A stretch of 5,453 bases of DNA. Origin: an uncultured bacterium (lineage in GTDB: Bacteria > Planctomycetota > DG-23 > SLPQ01). The notes beneath the pieces are model-generated. The model searched no databases. It was not told where the DNA came from and saw only the letters and a list, made by a program, of their open reading frames with translations. Each line of letters begins with the position of its first letter. Position 1 is the stretch's first letter. A program made the position numbers and the translations under genes. This document shows positions 1 to 5,453 of the stretch, piece after piece. Location: the NCBI GenBank assembly GCA_937863625.1, contig CALMGO010000505.1, positions 1 to 5,453 on the forward strand, in the 5' to 3' direction.

Positions 1-6
1 ATACGT

Positions 7-14
7 CCCCCCTT
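7..14 (-). promoter_or_regulatory. possible ribosome binding site of a gene beyond the left edge
   Basis: On the minus strand the last bases of the window read AAGGGGGG followed by six more bases. This resembles a Shine-Dalgarno sequence at the usual distance from a start codon that would lie just outside the window. A lone -10-like TATATT (minus strand, 46-41) sits upstream without a recognisable -35. The next gene itself is not visible, so this is weak inference. Confidence 0.25.
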
Positions 15-130
15 AAATCATTGGTCTATCGGGGTAATTGAATATACGGATTGTGTCGGCAAGAGCGGAGTGGAAAAGCGCAGAAATAGGCGAAGAGGCG
101 AGCGAATCGATGAAACACGCATTACGTATT

Positions 131-153
131 CACTGGTGGGCGAGCCACCAGTG
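131..153 (-). terminator. perfect hairpin downstream of proS, possible terminator
   Basis: CACTGGTGG (131-139) and CCACCAGTG (145-153) are exact inverted repeats around a 5-base loop, starting about 30 bases past the proS stop codon. The position fits a transcript end or a 3' stabilising hairpin. The minus-strand sequence after the stem (AATACGTAAT) has no run of T, so it is not a canonical intrinsic terminator and may act in RNA protection or with a factor. Confidence 0.5.
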
Positions 154-182
154 TCACACATCAGAGTAAATGGAGGAGTGCC

Positions 183-1880
183 CTACGAGACCACTGCCTG
201 GGCAATTTCGGCAGCGGCGGAGGCGAGGGGGACTACTTTTGAGTCGGCGGAGTTGCGCGCTTTCACTTCCACGCCGCCAGCCTTGAGCGAGCGTTTGCCG
301 ACGGTGACTCTCAGGGGCATGCCGATGAGGTCCGCGTCGTTAAACTTGATGCCGGGAGAGAGGTCGCGGTCGTCGAAGAGGACTTCGATGCCCTTTTCCG
401 TAAGCGCCTTATAGAGATCCTCGGCGGCGGCCTTCACGTCGGGGTCTTTCAAATCAAGGGCGACGATTTCGACCTGGAAGGGGGCAAGGCCCGCTTTCCA
501 GATGATGCCTTTGTCGTCGAAGGATGTCTCAATCATGGCGGCGACGATGCGGTTGATGCCGATGCCGTAGCAACCCATTATGAGAGTCTGCTCCTTGCCG
601 TTTTCGTCGAGGAACTTCGCGCCCATGGCCTTTGAGTACTTGGCGCCGAGTTTAAAGATGTGCCCCATCTCGATGCCGCGGCGAATCTCGAAAGGCTTCC
701 CACACGAGGGGCAGAGGTCGCCTTCGGTCGCGACGTGAATATCAGCGGAAGCGGTGAAAGTGAAATCGCGGCCGGGGACGACATTCACCAGATGCGCGTC
801 GGCCTTATTGGCCCCGGTGGCTCCCCAGGCAAGTGCGGCGACGGCGCGGTCGACGACGATGGGGATATCCAGTCCGACAGGCCCGGCGAAACCAACAGGA
901 GCGCCGGTGGCCTCCGAGATGACGGCAGGGGAGGCAAGTTCGAGCGTGTCGGCGGAGAGATGCACGCGGAGCTTTGACTCATTTAAGTCATGGTCACCGC
1001 GGACGAGGGCGGCGACAGGCTTGCCATCGGCGACGTAGATAAGCGTCTTTATAAGGCGCGAGGGGGTAATCTTCAGAAACGCGCTCACGTCCTTTATGGT
1101 GGCCATGCCGGGCGTATCGACGGTGGAGAGCGCTCGGGGGGCGGAGGCCGATTCGGCGGGAAGGGGCCCTGTGGCGGCGCGCTCGGTATTTGCCGCGTAG
1201 CCGCAGGAGCAAAGCGCTATAAGCGCCTCGCCGACCTCACAGGGTACCATGAACTCGTGATTGACGCTGCCGCCGATGGCGCCGGAATCAGCCTCGACGA
1301 CGACATAGGGGAGGCCGGCTCGCTCGCAGATGCGGGAGTAGGCGTCATACATGGCGCGGTAACTCTCTTCGAGGGAGGCCTCGTCGCGGTTAAAGGAGTA
1401 GGCGTCCTTCATGAGAAATTCCTTGGAGCGCAGAACGCCGAAACGGGGGCGCACCTCGTCGCGGAACTTGGTCTGAATCTGGTAGAAGTTTATGGGCAAC
1501 TGCTTGTAGGAATTGATATGGTTGCGGACGAGGTCGGTGACGACCTCCTCGTGGGTGGGTCCGAAGATGAGCGTCTTGCCGTGACGGTCTACGTGTTTTA
1601 CAAGGTCGGGGCCGAAGGATGTGAGCCTGCCAGACTCGGCCCAGAGTTCCTCGGGCTGAAGCGAAGGCATGAGAATCTCAATGGCGCCGGCGCGGTTCAT
1701 CTCTTCTCGGACGATTTGCTCGGCTTTGCGAAGGGCCAGGAGGCCCAGAGGCAGATATGTATAGGCTCCGGAGGTGACCTTTCGCATGAGTCCGGCGCGC
1801 ATCATGAGGCGATGGGAGGTAATGTCCGCGTCGGTGGGGTCTTCCTTGAGGGTGGGGATAAAGGTCTGGCTCCAGCGCAT
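183..1880 (-). CDS. proS: prolyl-tRNA synthetase, bacterial type with editing insertion
   Basis: This cytoplasmic class II synthetase attaches proline to tRNA-Pro using ATP. The 565-residue product matches the usual bacterial length of about 565-575. Motif 1 and the start of the catalytic core lie near 36-75 (TSGAYTYLPLG). GPTHEE is at 107-112, motif 2 at about 139-163 (FRDEVRPRFGVLRSKEF) and motif 3 at 436-448 (GCYGIGINRIVAA). Between motifs 2 and 3, about 225-390, is the YbaK-like INS domain that in this family clears mischarged Ala-tRNA-Pro; K278 and H363 align by eye with known editing-site residues of the E. coli enzyme. The anticodon-binding domain fills about 465-565. An ATG ten codons upstream keeps the frame open, but the start at 1880 is preferred because GGAGAG stands just before it and bacterial homologues begin with a similar MRxSxxFxPTLKE sequence. 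C224/C226 and C390/C393 flank the INS domain and may bind zinc. A possible own promoter lies at 1924-1952. Confidence 0.98.
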   Translation of the reverse strand: MRWSQTFIPTLKEDPTDADITSHRLMMRAGLMRKVTSGAYTYLPLGLLALRKAEQIVREEMNRAGAIEILMPSLQPEELWAESGRLTSFGPDLVKHVDRHGKTLIFGPTHEEVVTDLVRNHINSYKQLPINFYQIQTKFRDEVRPRFGVLRSKEFLMKDAYSFNRDEASLEESYRAMYDAYSRICERAGLPYVVVEADSGAIGGSVNHEFMVPCEVGEALIALCSCGYAANTERAATGPLPAESASAPRALSTVDTPGMATIKDVSAFLKITPSRLIKTLIYVADGKPVAALVRGDHDLNESKLRVHLSADTLELASPAVISEATGAPVGFAGPVGLDIPIVVDRAVAALAWGATGANKADAHLVNVVPGRDFTFTASADIHVATEGDLCPSCGKPFEIRRGIEMGHIFKLGAKYSKAMGAKFLDENGKEQTLIMGCYGIGINRIVAAMIETSFDDKGIIWKAGLAPFQVEIVALDLKDPDVKAAAEDLYKALTEKGIEVLFDDRDLSPGIKFNDADLIGMPLRVTVGKRSLKAGGVEVKARNSADSKVVPLASAAAEIAQAVVS

Positions 1881-1884
1881 TTTG

Positions 1885-1890
1885 CTCTCC
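1885..1890 (-). promoter_or_regulatory. ribosome binding site of proS
   Basis: GGAGAG on the minus strand lies 4 bases before the ATG at 1880. The in-frame ATG at 1910 has no comparable site, so this decides the start. Confidence 0.8.
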
Positions 1891-1923
1891 AAAGGGTAAA
1901 ACAATGACAAATGAGGATAACGT

Positions 1924-1952
1924 ATTTAACCCGCAGGAGGGTGATTTTTCAA
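1924..1952 (-). promoter_or_regulatory. possible sigma-70-like promoter for proS
   Basis: Minus-strand TTGAAA (1952-1947, five of six bases matching TTGACA) is followed after 17 bases by TTAAAT (1929-1924, four of six matching TATAAT). Transcription would begin near 1917 and leave a leader of roughly 36 bases before proS. Its position just after a terminator-like hairpin supports separate expression of proS, but the -10 box is only moderate. Confidence 0.4.
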
Positions 1953-1984
1953 GGACAAAGGGGGCAAGCGCAGTCAGCGCCCCC
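1951..1984 (-). terminator. terminator-like hairpin overlapping the small gene's stop codon
   Basis: On the minus strand GGGGGCGC (1984-1977) can pair with GCGC (1971-1968) and CCCC/CCCCC (1964-1960), with TTG bulged out. The loop TGACT contains the stop codon of the small gene. The bases that follow, TTTGTCCTT, are moderately T-rich. It resembles an imperfect intrinsic terminator or attenuator separating the small gene from proS. Readthrough cannot be judged from sequence. Confidence 0.45.
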
Positions 1985-2183
1985 GTATGGCCTTCACGAG
2001 TCTGGCGCGGCCGGAGGGCTTTTCGAGGAGGGCCTTTACGGCGCGCCCTGTAGAGGGGCAGTCCTTATAAGGTACGCCGACGGCCTTGTGGATGGCCTCA
2101 TCGAGGGCCTTCTTATTGTCTTTGGTGATTTCCACGCCGGCCTCGGCGAAGATGTCTTTTATGTGGCGGAAATAGCAGGACAT
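1974..2183 (-). CDS. small conserved-looking Cys/His protein, unknown function
   Basis: This is a 69-residue, probably cytoplasmic protein with no signal peptide or membrane segment. I do not recognise a named family. It starts MSCYFRHIKDIFAEAGVEIT, continues with a charged helix-like part (about 21-35) and a VGVPYKDCP stretch (35-43), and ends in a basic tail rich in Arg and Lys (about 55-69). C3, H7, H32 and C42 could form a metal site, but that is inference. The start at 2183 is chosen because TGGAGG lies 6 bases upstream; an in-frame ATG at 2219 has no such site and falls just after the predicted transcription start. A perfect TATAAT box lies upstream. The gene is 93 bases ahead of proS in the same direction, with a hairpin between them. 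Well-formed signals and a globular-looking composition argue that it is real. The opposite strand is open here too but has no translation signal. Confidence 0.8.
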   Translation of the reverse strand: MSCYFRHIKDIFAEAGVEITKDNKKALDEAIHKAVGVPYKDCPSTGRAVKALLEKPSGRARLVKAIRGR

Positions 2184-2189
2184 GGGAGA

Positions 2190-2195
2190 CCTCCA
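2190..2195 (-). promoter_or_regulatory. ribosome binding site of the small gene
   Basis: TGGAGG on the minus strand lies 6 bases before the ATG at 2183. It is a near-ideal Shine-Dalgarno sequence and rules for this start over the in-frame ATG at 2219. Confidence 0.8.
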
Positions 2196-2231
2196 GTTGT
2201 GATTGAGGAAGAACCACAAAACGACCTAAGC

Positions 2232-2261
2232 ATTATAACCGTGGAGAGGCGAAAAGGTGAA
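2232..2261 (-). promoter_or_regulatory. sigma-70-like promoter of the leftward unit
   Basis: The minus strand carries a perfect -10 box TATAAT (2237-2232). After an 18-base spacer comes TTCACC (2261-2256), which matches TTGACA at four of six bases. Transcription would start near 2225, giving a leader of about 42 bases before the small gene. Position and -10 quality make this a good candidate. Confidence 0.6.
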
Positions 2262-2303
2262 CACATCGTTGAGATGCGTGATTAAACCGCTGGAGCCGTT
2301 GGC

Positions 2304-2331
2304 TTGACTTAGAGGGCAATGGGCATAGAAT
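2304..2331 (+). promoter_or_regulatory. sigma-70-like promoter of the rightward operon
   Basis: TTGACT (2304-2309, five of six) and TAGAAT (2326-2331, five of six) are 16 bases apart. Transcription would begin near 2338, about 26 bases ahead of the exoribonuclease start at 2364. It would exclude the in-frame ATG at 2319, which lies upstream of the predicted start point. Confidence 0.6.
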
Positions 2332-2345
2332 CAAGGCTCCAACTC

Positions 2346-2360
2346 AGGAGGGTCAGGAGA
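2346..2360 (+). promoter_or_regulatory. double ribosome binding site of the exoribonuclease gene
   Basis: Two purine-rich Shine-Dalgarno candidates stand in tandem: AGGAGG (2346-2351, 12 bases from the ATG) and AGGAGA (2355-2360, 3 bases from it). One is somewhat far and the other somewhat close. Both point to the ATG at 2364. Confidence 0.65.
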
Positions 2361-2363
2361 ATT

Positions 2364-3392
2364 ATGAGAATACCGGTAAATCAACTTCGCCCCACGGACA
2401 CCGTGGAGCAGGTTTTTATGGTGAAAGACAGGCAGTTTGGCACGACGAGCAAGGGGCAGCCCTTTGCCAAACTCGTCCTGTCCGACGCGACGGGAAGCAT
2501 AGCAGGGATGCTGTGGGATATCCCGGACGCGGCGAAGGCGGCGCTCGAAACGTCCAAATACGTTTCGGTGAGGGGCTCGGTGGGGACGTATAATAACTCG
2601 CCGCAACTCACGGTGCAGTGGCTCGACGCTACCGCGGCCGATAAGGTGGACGTGGCGGACTTTCTGCCGACGACGGACAAAGATATCGCCGCGATGTTCA
2701 AGCGGCTCAAGACCATGCTGGCCACGGTGTCAAACCCACATTTGGTGGAATTTGTCCGGGCGATATTTACCGACAAGGAACTCTGCGACAAACTCAAACG
2801 CGCGCCTGCTGCATCCATGATGCACCATGCGTACATCGGAGGGCTTCTCGAGCACACGGTGTCGATGGCTGAGGCGGCGGTCAAACTGTGCGAGCATTAT
2901 ACTGCGCTCAATCGAGACCTGCTTCTGGTCGGCGTACTCATCCACGACATAGGCAAGGTGGACGAATTTGCATATGAGTCGAGCATCGAGTACAGCGACG
3001 CGGGGAGGTTGGTGGGGCATATTGCCATCGGGATATCGATAGTCGAGAGGAAGTGTGTTGGCATAGAGGGGTTTCCACAGGGGCTGCTGGATATCCTCAA
3101 GCACTTTATCCTGAGCCACCACGGTGTGCCGGAATTTGGCGCGATAAGGCAGCCGATGACGGCGGAGGCGATAGCGCTTCACTACATAGACAATATTGAC
3201 GCGAAACTGTCGGCGTTCTGGAAGGCGACGAGCGAACACCCGGTGGCGGGCGACACATGGACGTCTTATCAGAAGATGTTTGAAGGGTACCTGTACAGGA
3301 AAGATATATTTGCCGATAACACAGGCGCCGAGCGGGGCGGTGCGGCGGGAAACGACACTGCGCAGAAGCCCGGCGGAAGCACGCTTTTTTAG
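2364..3392 (+). CDS. yhaM: YhaM-type 3'-5' exoribonuclease (OB-fold plus HD domain)
   Basis: Family members are cytoplasmic metal-dependent enzymes that trim single-stranded RNA, and in some cases DNA, from the 3' end. The 342-residue product is slightly longer than B. subtilis YhaM (about 314). Residues about 10-95 form an OB-fold nucleic-acid-binding domain (FAKLVLSDATGSIAGMLWD). From about 150 to 285 is an HD domain with the expected metal-ligand candidates: H164 (LLEH), H194-D195 in HDIGK, H219, H252-H253 (SHHG) and D279. The start at 2364 is chosen over an in-frame ATG at 2319 because two Shine-Dalgarno sequences precede it and a promoter seems to overlap 2319. The last ~25 residues are a Gly/Ala-rich tail ending GGSTLF that lies beyond the family core. 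It is first in an apparent operon, 44 bases ahead of the mutase gene. The family call is firm; the activity and the symbol are inferred from the family. Confidence 0.9.
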   Translation: MRIPVNQLRPTDTVEQVFMVKDRQFGTTSKGQPFAKLVLSDATGSIAGMLWDIPDAAKAALETSKYVSVRGSVGTYNNSPQLTVQWLDATAADKVDVADFLPTTDKDIAAMFKRLKTMLATVSNPHLVEFVRAIFTDKELCDKLKRAPAASMMHHAYIGGLLEHTVSMAEAAVKLCEHYTALNRDLLLVGVLIHDIGKVDEFAYESSIEYSDAGRLVGHIAIGISIVERKCVGIEGFPQGLLDILKHFILSHHGVPEFGAIRQPMTAEAIALHYIDNIDAKLSAFWKATSEHPVAGDTWTSYQKMFEGYLYRKDIFADNTGAERGGAAGNDTAQKPGGSTLF

Positions 3393-3404
3393 ACACTGCC
3401 GCGC

Positions 3405-3416
3405 GGCCGATCGGCC
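3405..3416. repeat. 12-bp perfect palindrome between the first two operon genes
   Basis: GGCCGATCGGCC is its own reverse complement and sits inside the 44-base gap between the exoribonuclease and the mutase, with more GC-rich flanks on both sides. It could be a short RNA hairpin or a protein-binding site, or chance in GC-rich DNA. There is no T run after it, so it is not a terminator. Confidence 0.4.
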
Positions 3417-3427
3417 CGGCATAGACT

Positions 3428-3431
3428 GGAG
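3428..3431 (+). promoter_or_regulatory. ribosome binding site of the mutase gene
   Basis: GGAG lies 5 bases before the ATG at 3437 but only 2 bases before the tandem ATG at 3434. The spacing favours the second ATG. Confidence 0.65.
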
Positions 3432-3436
3432 AAATG

Positions 3437-4771
3437 ATGGGGATATTCAAGGCGTACGACATAAGGGGTCTCTATCCGAGCGAACTCGACGAGAACCTCA
3501 TGCGCAAGATTGGCAACGCCGTAGCGCAGTATCTCGACGCTGACAGGATACTCGTATCGCGCGATATGCGGACGTCTGGCGAGAGTCTCAAGGACGCGTT
3601 TGTAGATGGGGCGACCGATGCGGGAGTCGAATGCGCGGATGCGGGACTTCTGTCTACTCCGGGGAACTACTTTGCGATAGCCAACTACGGTTTCCGCGGA
3701 GGCGTGTCGATTACTGCGAGCCACAATCCGCCGCAGTATAACGGCCTGAAAGTGTCGCGGGAGGACGCGATTCCAGTGGGAGGGGAGAGCGGCCTGGCCG
3801 ACGTGGAAAAGATGGTGGTGGGCGGCGAGTACAAGAAAGCCGCGGTCAAGGGCAAGGTTGTGGGGATGTCAGTGCTCGATGACCTGAAGAAACACATACT
3901 GAAATCGGTGGGCAAGATAAAGCCACTAAAAGTGGTTATAGACGCAGGCAACGGCATGGCGGGATTGACACTGCCGCCGGTTCTTGACGCGCTGCCGATC
4001 GAGACGAAGAGGCTGTATTTCGACCTTGACGGGAACTTCCCCAATCACGAGGCCAATCCTCTTAAGGAGGAGAACACCCGAGAACTGAGGAGGCTTGTCA
4101 AGGAAACGGGGGCGGACTTTGGAGTGGCCTTTGACGGGGACGCCGACAGGTGCGCGTTTATCGACGAGAAGGGGGAGGCGATACCGTGCGATTTGATGAC
4201 GGCGATTATAGCCAAGGACATAATAGCAAAAGAGCCGGGCGCGATAATCCTGTATGACTGCCGGTCGAGCAGGGCGGTGGGAGAAGAGATAGAGGCGGCG
4301 GGGGGGAGAGGTTTCCCGGAGCGCGTGGGTCATGCCTTTATGAAGGCGACGCTGCGCGAGAAAAACGGCGCATTCGCAGGCGAACTGTCGGGTCATTACT
4401 ACTTTCGGGAGAATTTTTACTGTGACAGCGCGGCTATAGCGTTTATCAAGTTGCTCAACGTCCTGTCCGCGTCAGGGAAGCCTCTAAGCGAACTCGTGAG
4501 GCCACTGGCGCGGTACTTCGGCACGGGGGAAAAGAATTTCCACGTCGAGGACAAGGACGGAAAGATACGCGAGATGGCTGCGGCGTTCGGCGACGGCAAG
4601 GTGTCATACCTGGACGGGATAACGGTAGAGTACGCGGACTGGTGGTTTAACGTCCGCAAATCGAACACCGAGCCGCTGCTGAGGCTGGTGCTCGAGGGCA
4701 ACACCGAGAAACTGCGCGACGCAGGGTATGCACGGGTGCAGGCTATTCTGGGCCAGGCGCCGGAGGAGTAA
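3437..4771 (+). CDS. phosphomannomutase/phosphoglucomutase
   Basis: This enzyme of the alpha-D-phosphohexomutase superfamily interconverts the 1- and 6-phosphates of mannose and/or glucose in the cytoplasm, supplying nucleotide-sugar precursors for envelope glycans. The 444-residue product has all four active-site elements in order. These are the phosphoserine loop TASHNP (catalytic S95), the Mg-binding loop DGDADR (D233, D235, D237), the sugar-specificity loop GELSGH (315-320, with E316 and S318), and the C-terminal phosphate-binding loop RKSNTEP (407-413, with R416). Length is typical of ManB/AlgC-like enzymes, and YDIRG near the N-terminus and VGHAFMK near 297-303 also fit. Mannose versus glucose preference cannot be told from sequence. 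The second of two tandem ATGs is chosen because it has better Shine-Dalgarno spacing; the first (3434) would add one Met. The gene is second in the operon and ends 3 bases before the kinase start. No defect is seen. Confidence 0.95.
   Translation: MGIFKAYDIRGLYPSELDENLMRKIGNAVAQYLDADRILVSRDMRTSGESLKDAFVDGATDAGVECADAGLLSTPGNYFAIANYGFRGGVSITASHNPPQYNGLKVSREDAIPVGGESGLADVEKMVVGGEYKKAAVKGKVVGMSVLDDLKKHILKSVGKIKPLKVVIDAGNGMAGLTLPPVLDALPIETKRLYFDLDGNFPNHEANPLKEENTRELRRLVKETGADFGVAFDGDADRCAFIDEKGEAIPCDLMTAIIAKDIIAKEPGAIILYDCRSSRAVGEEIEAAGGRGFPERVGHAFMKATLREKNGAFAGELSGHYYFRENFYCDSAAIAFIKLLNVLSASGKPLSELVRPLARYFGTGEKNFHVEDKDGKIREMAAAFGDGKVSYLDGITVEYADWWFNVRKSNTEPLLRLVLEGNTEKLRDAGYARVQAILGQAPEE
4764..4768 (+). 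promoter_or_regulatory. ribosome binding site of the kinase inside the mutase end
   Basis: AGGAG, part of a longer GGAGGAG run (4762-4768), encodes the last two Glu residues of the mutase and lies 6 bases before a TTG. It supports the non-ATG start of the kinase and suggests translational coupling. Confidence 0.75.
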
Positions 4772-4774
4772 CAC

Positions 4775-5453
4775 TTGGGCGGGCCCTACGACATTCTGGC
4801 GGTCGGATACGCGTGCGTCGATTACATTTCAGTAGTGTCACGTCTTCCGGAACTCGACGAGAAGATGGTCGTCGATAACCTCCTGATTCAAGGCGGCGGA
4901 CCGTCTGCCACCGCAATGGTGGCAGCGGCGCGGCTGGGTGCGAAGACGGCGCTTGTAAGCGCCATAGGCCCCGACCCACTCGGCAGAGAGATAATCGACG
5001 AACTCGAAGGCGAGGGCGTTGACACGAGACTGTCGCCTGCGAGAGAGGACGGCGCGAGTGCGTTTGCGTTTGTAATGATCGAGAAGACAAGCGGCCTCAG
5101 GACTATCGTTGGAAGGCCGGCGACAGTGCGGCGCCTCGTGGCGGCGGAAGTGCCCCTGGAAGAAATAAGGCGCGCAAAGGTCGTTTTTGTCGACGGCAAC
5201 GAACCAGAGGCGCAACTGGCGGCGGCACAGGCGGCGCGCAAGGCAGGCGTGCCCGTGATATTTGACGCGGGCAACGAAAAGGCAGGTATGGAGGAACTCA
5301 TCCCCTACACGGACGTTCTCATCGCGTCGCGCGGTTTCGGGCGGGACGTGGGCGGCAGCGATGACCCCGCCGAGGCGGCAAGGGCGTTCTACGCGAGAGG
5401 CGGCCTCAGGGTGGCGGCTGTGACGGCGGGCGGCGAAGGGGCGTACTTCGCGA
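4775..5453 (+). CDS. PfkB/ribokinase-family sugar kinase, 3' end cut by the window
   Basis: The family phosphorylates sugars or nucleosides with ATP in the cytoplasm. The first 226 residues are visible, roughly three quarters of a usual 290-320. The N-terminal strand ILAVGYACVDYIS (8-19) carries the typical substrate-contacting Asp (D16). A glycine-rich PfkB signature follows at about 40-70 (GGGPSATAMVAAARLG, then SAIGPDPLG). VIFDAGN (161-167) and VTAGGEGAYF (216-225) are core strands. The second signature, with the catalytic Asp (DTxGAGD type), would lie past the edge. The signature has Thr where many family members have Asn; by eye it resembles the GGGPAAT form of YihV/ketohexokinase-like kinases, but the substrate is not assignable. 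The start is TTG at 4775, since a strong ribosome binding site is 6 bases upstream and translation from here gives a full family N-terminus; the first in-frame ATG comes about 30 codons later and would delete it. It is co-transcribed with the mutase. Confidence 0.88.
   Translation, partial: MGGPYDILAVGYACVDYISVVSRLPELDEKMVVDNLLIQGGGPSATAMVAAARLGAKTALVSAIGPDPLGREIIDELEGEGVDTRLSPAREDGASAFAFVMIEKTSGLRTIVGRPATVRRLVAAEVPLEEIRRAKVVFVDGNEPEAQLAAAQAARKAGVPVIFDAGNEKAGMEELIPYTDVLIASRGFGRDVGGSDDPAEAARAFYARGGLRVAAVTAGGEGAYFA

Noticed and set aside
990..1907. Long open frame (about 305 codons) on the plus strand opposite proS
   Set aside because: It is fully antisense to a gene with unmistakable family motifs, its product is Gly/Val-rich with no recognisable domain, and stop-poor antisense frames are expected in GC-rich coding DNA.
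1881..1973. T-box riboswitch ahead of proS
   Set aside because: The gap is only 93 bases, too short for a usual T-box leader, and I see no T-box core sequence (TGGNACCGCG type) in it.
1911..2285. Plus-strand open frame across the small gene and the divergent promoter gap
   Set aside because: It has no ribosome binding site fitting its start, runs through promoter sequences, and competes with a minus-strand gene that has a strong promoter and Shine-Dalgarno sequence.
3385..3392. Run of six T at the end of the exoribonuclease gene as an intrinsic terminator
   Set aside because: These bases encode the last residues and run into the stop codon, and no stable stem precedes them. The next gene follows after 44 bases with no promoter that I can see.
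2730..3422. Open frame of about 230 codons on the minus strand opposite the exoribonuclease gene
   Set aside because: It is antisense to a clear HD-domain gene and has an Arg/His-rich composition typical of a shadow frame, with no ribosome binding site noticed.
1..5453. Mobile element, CRISPR array, tRNA or rRNA, or novel defence system
   Set aside because: I saw no transposase or integrase, terminal inverted repeats, regularly spaced repeats, or tRNA-like cloverleaf. The genes are housekeeping or metabolic types.

Overview
The window is a compact, ordinary stretch of bacterial chromosome, clearly above half G+C, with frequent AGG and ATA codons. The prolyl-tRNA synthetase is the bacterial type with an inserted editing domain, the Shine-Dalgarno sequences are strong, and the promoters look sigma-70-like, so the source is a bacterium. 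The phylum cannot be fixed from this sequence. Nothing suggests a phage, transposon, plasmid, CRISPR array or RNA gene.

Layout: two transcription units diverge from about 2184-2363. Leftward (minus strand) there is a 69-residue protein with conserved-looking Cys and His residues (2183-1974). It is followed by a terminator-like hairpin that overlaps its stop codon, a possible second promoter, and proS (1880-183). Past proS lies a perfect 9-bp hairpin (131-153). At the left edge a Shine-Dalgarno-like run may belong to another minus-strand gene beyond the window.

Rightward (plus strand) is an apparent three-gene operon. It holds a YhaM-type OB-fold/HD-domain 3'-5' exoribonuclease (2364-3392), a phosphomannomutase/phosphoglucomutase (3437-4771) and a PfkB-family sugar kinase (4775 to the right edge, incomplete). 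The kinase begins with TTG only 3 bases after the mutase stop, and its ribosome binding site lies inside the last mutase codons.

The left unit serves translation (Pro-tRNA charging). The right unit joins RNA turnover to sugar-phosphate metabolism. The mutase and kinase are probably co-translated, but which sugar the kinase uses is not readable here. I found no convincing new biological system. The least explained item is the small Cys/His protein ahead of proS.
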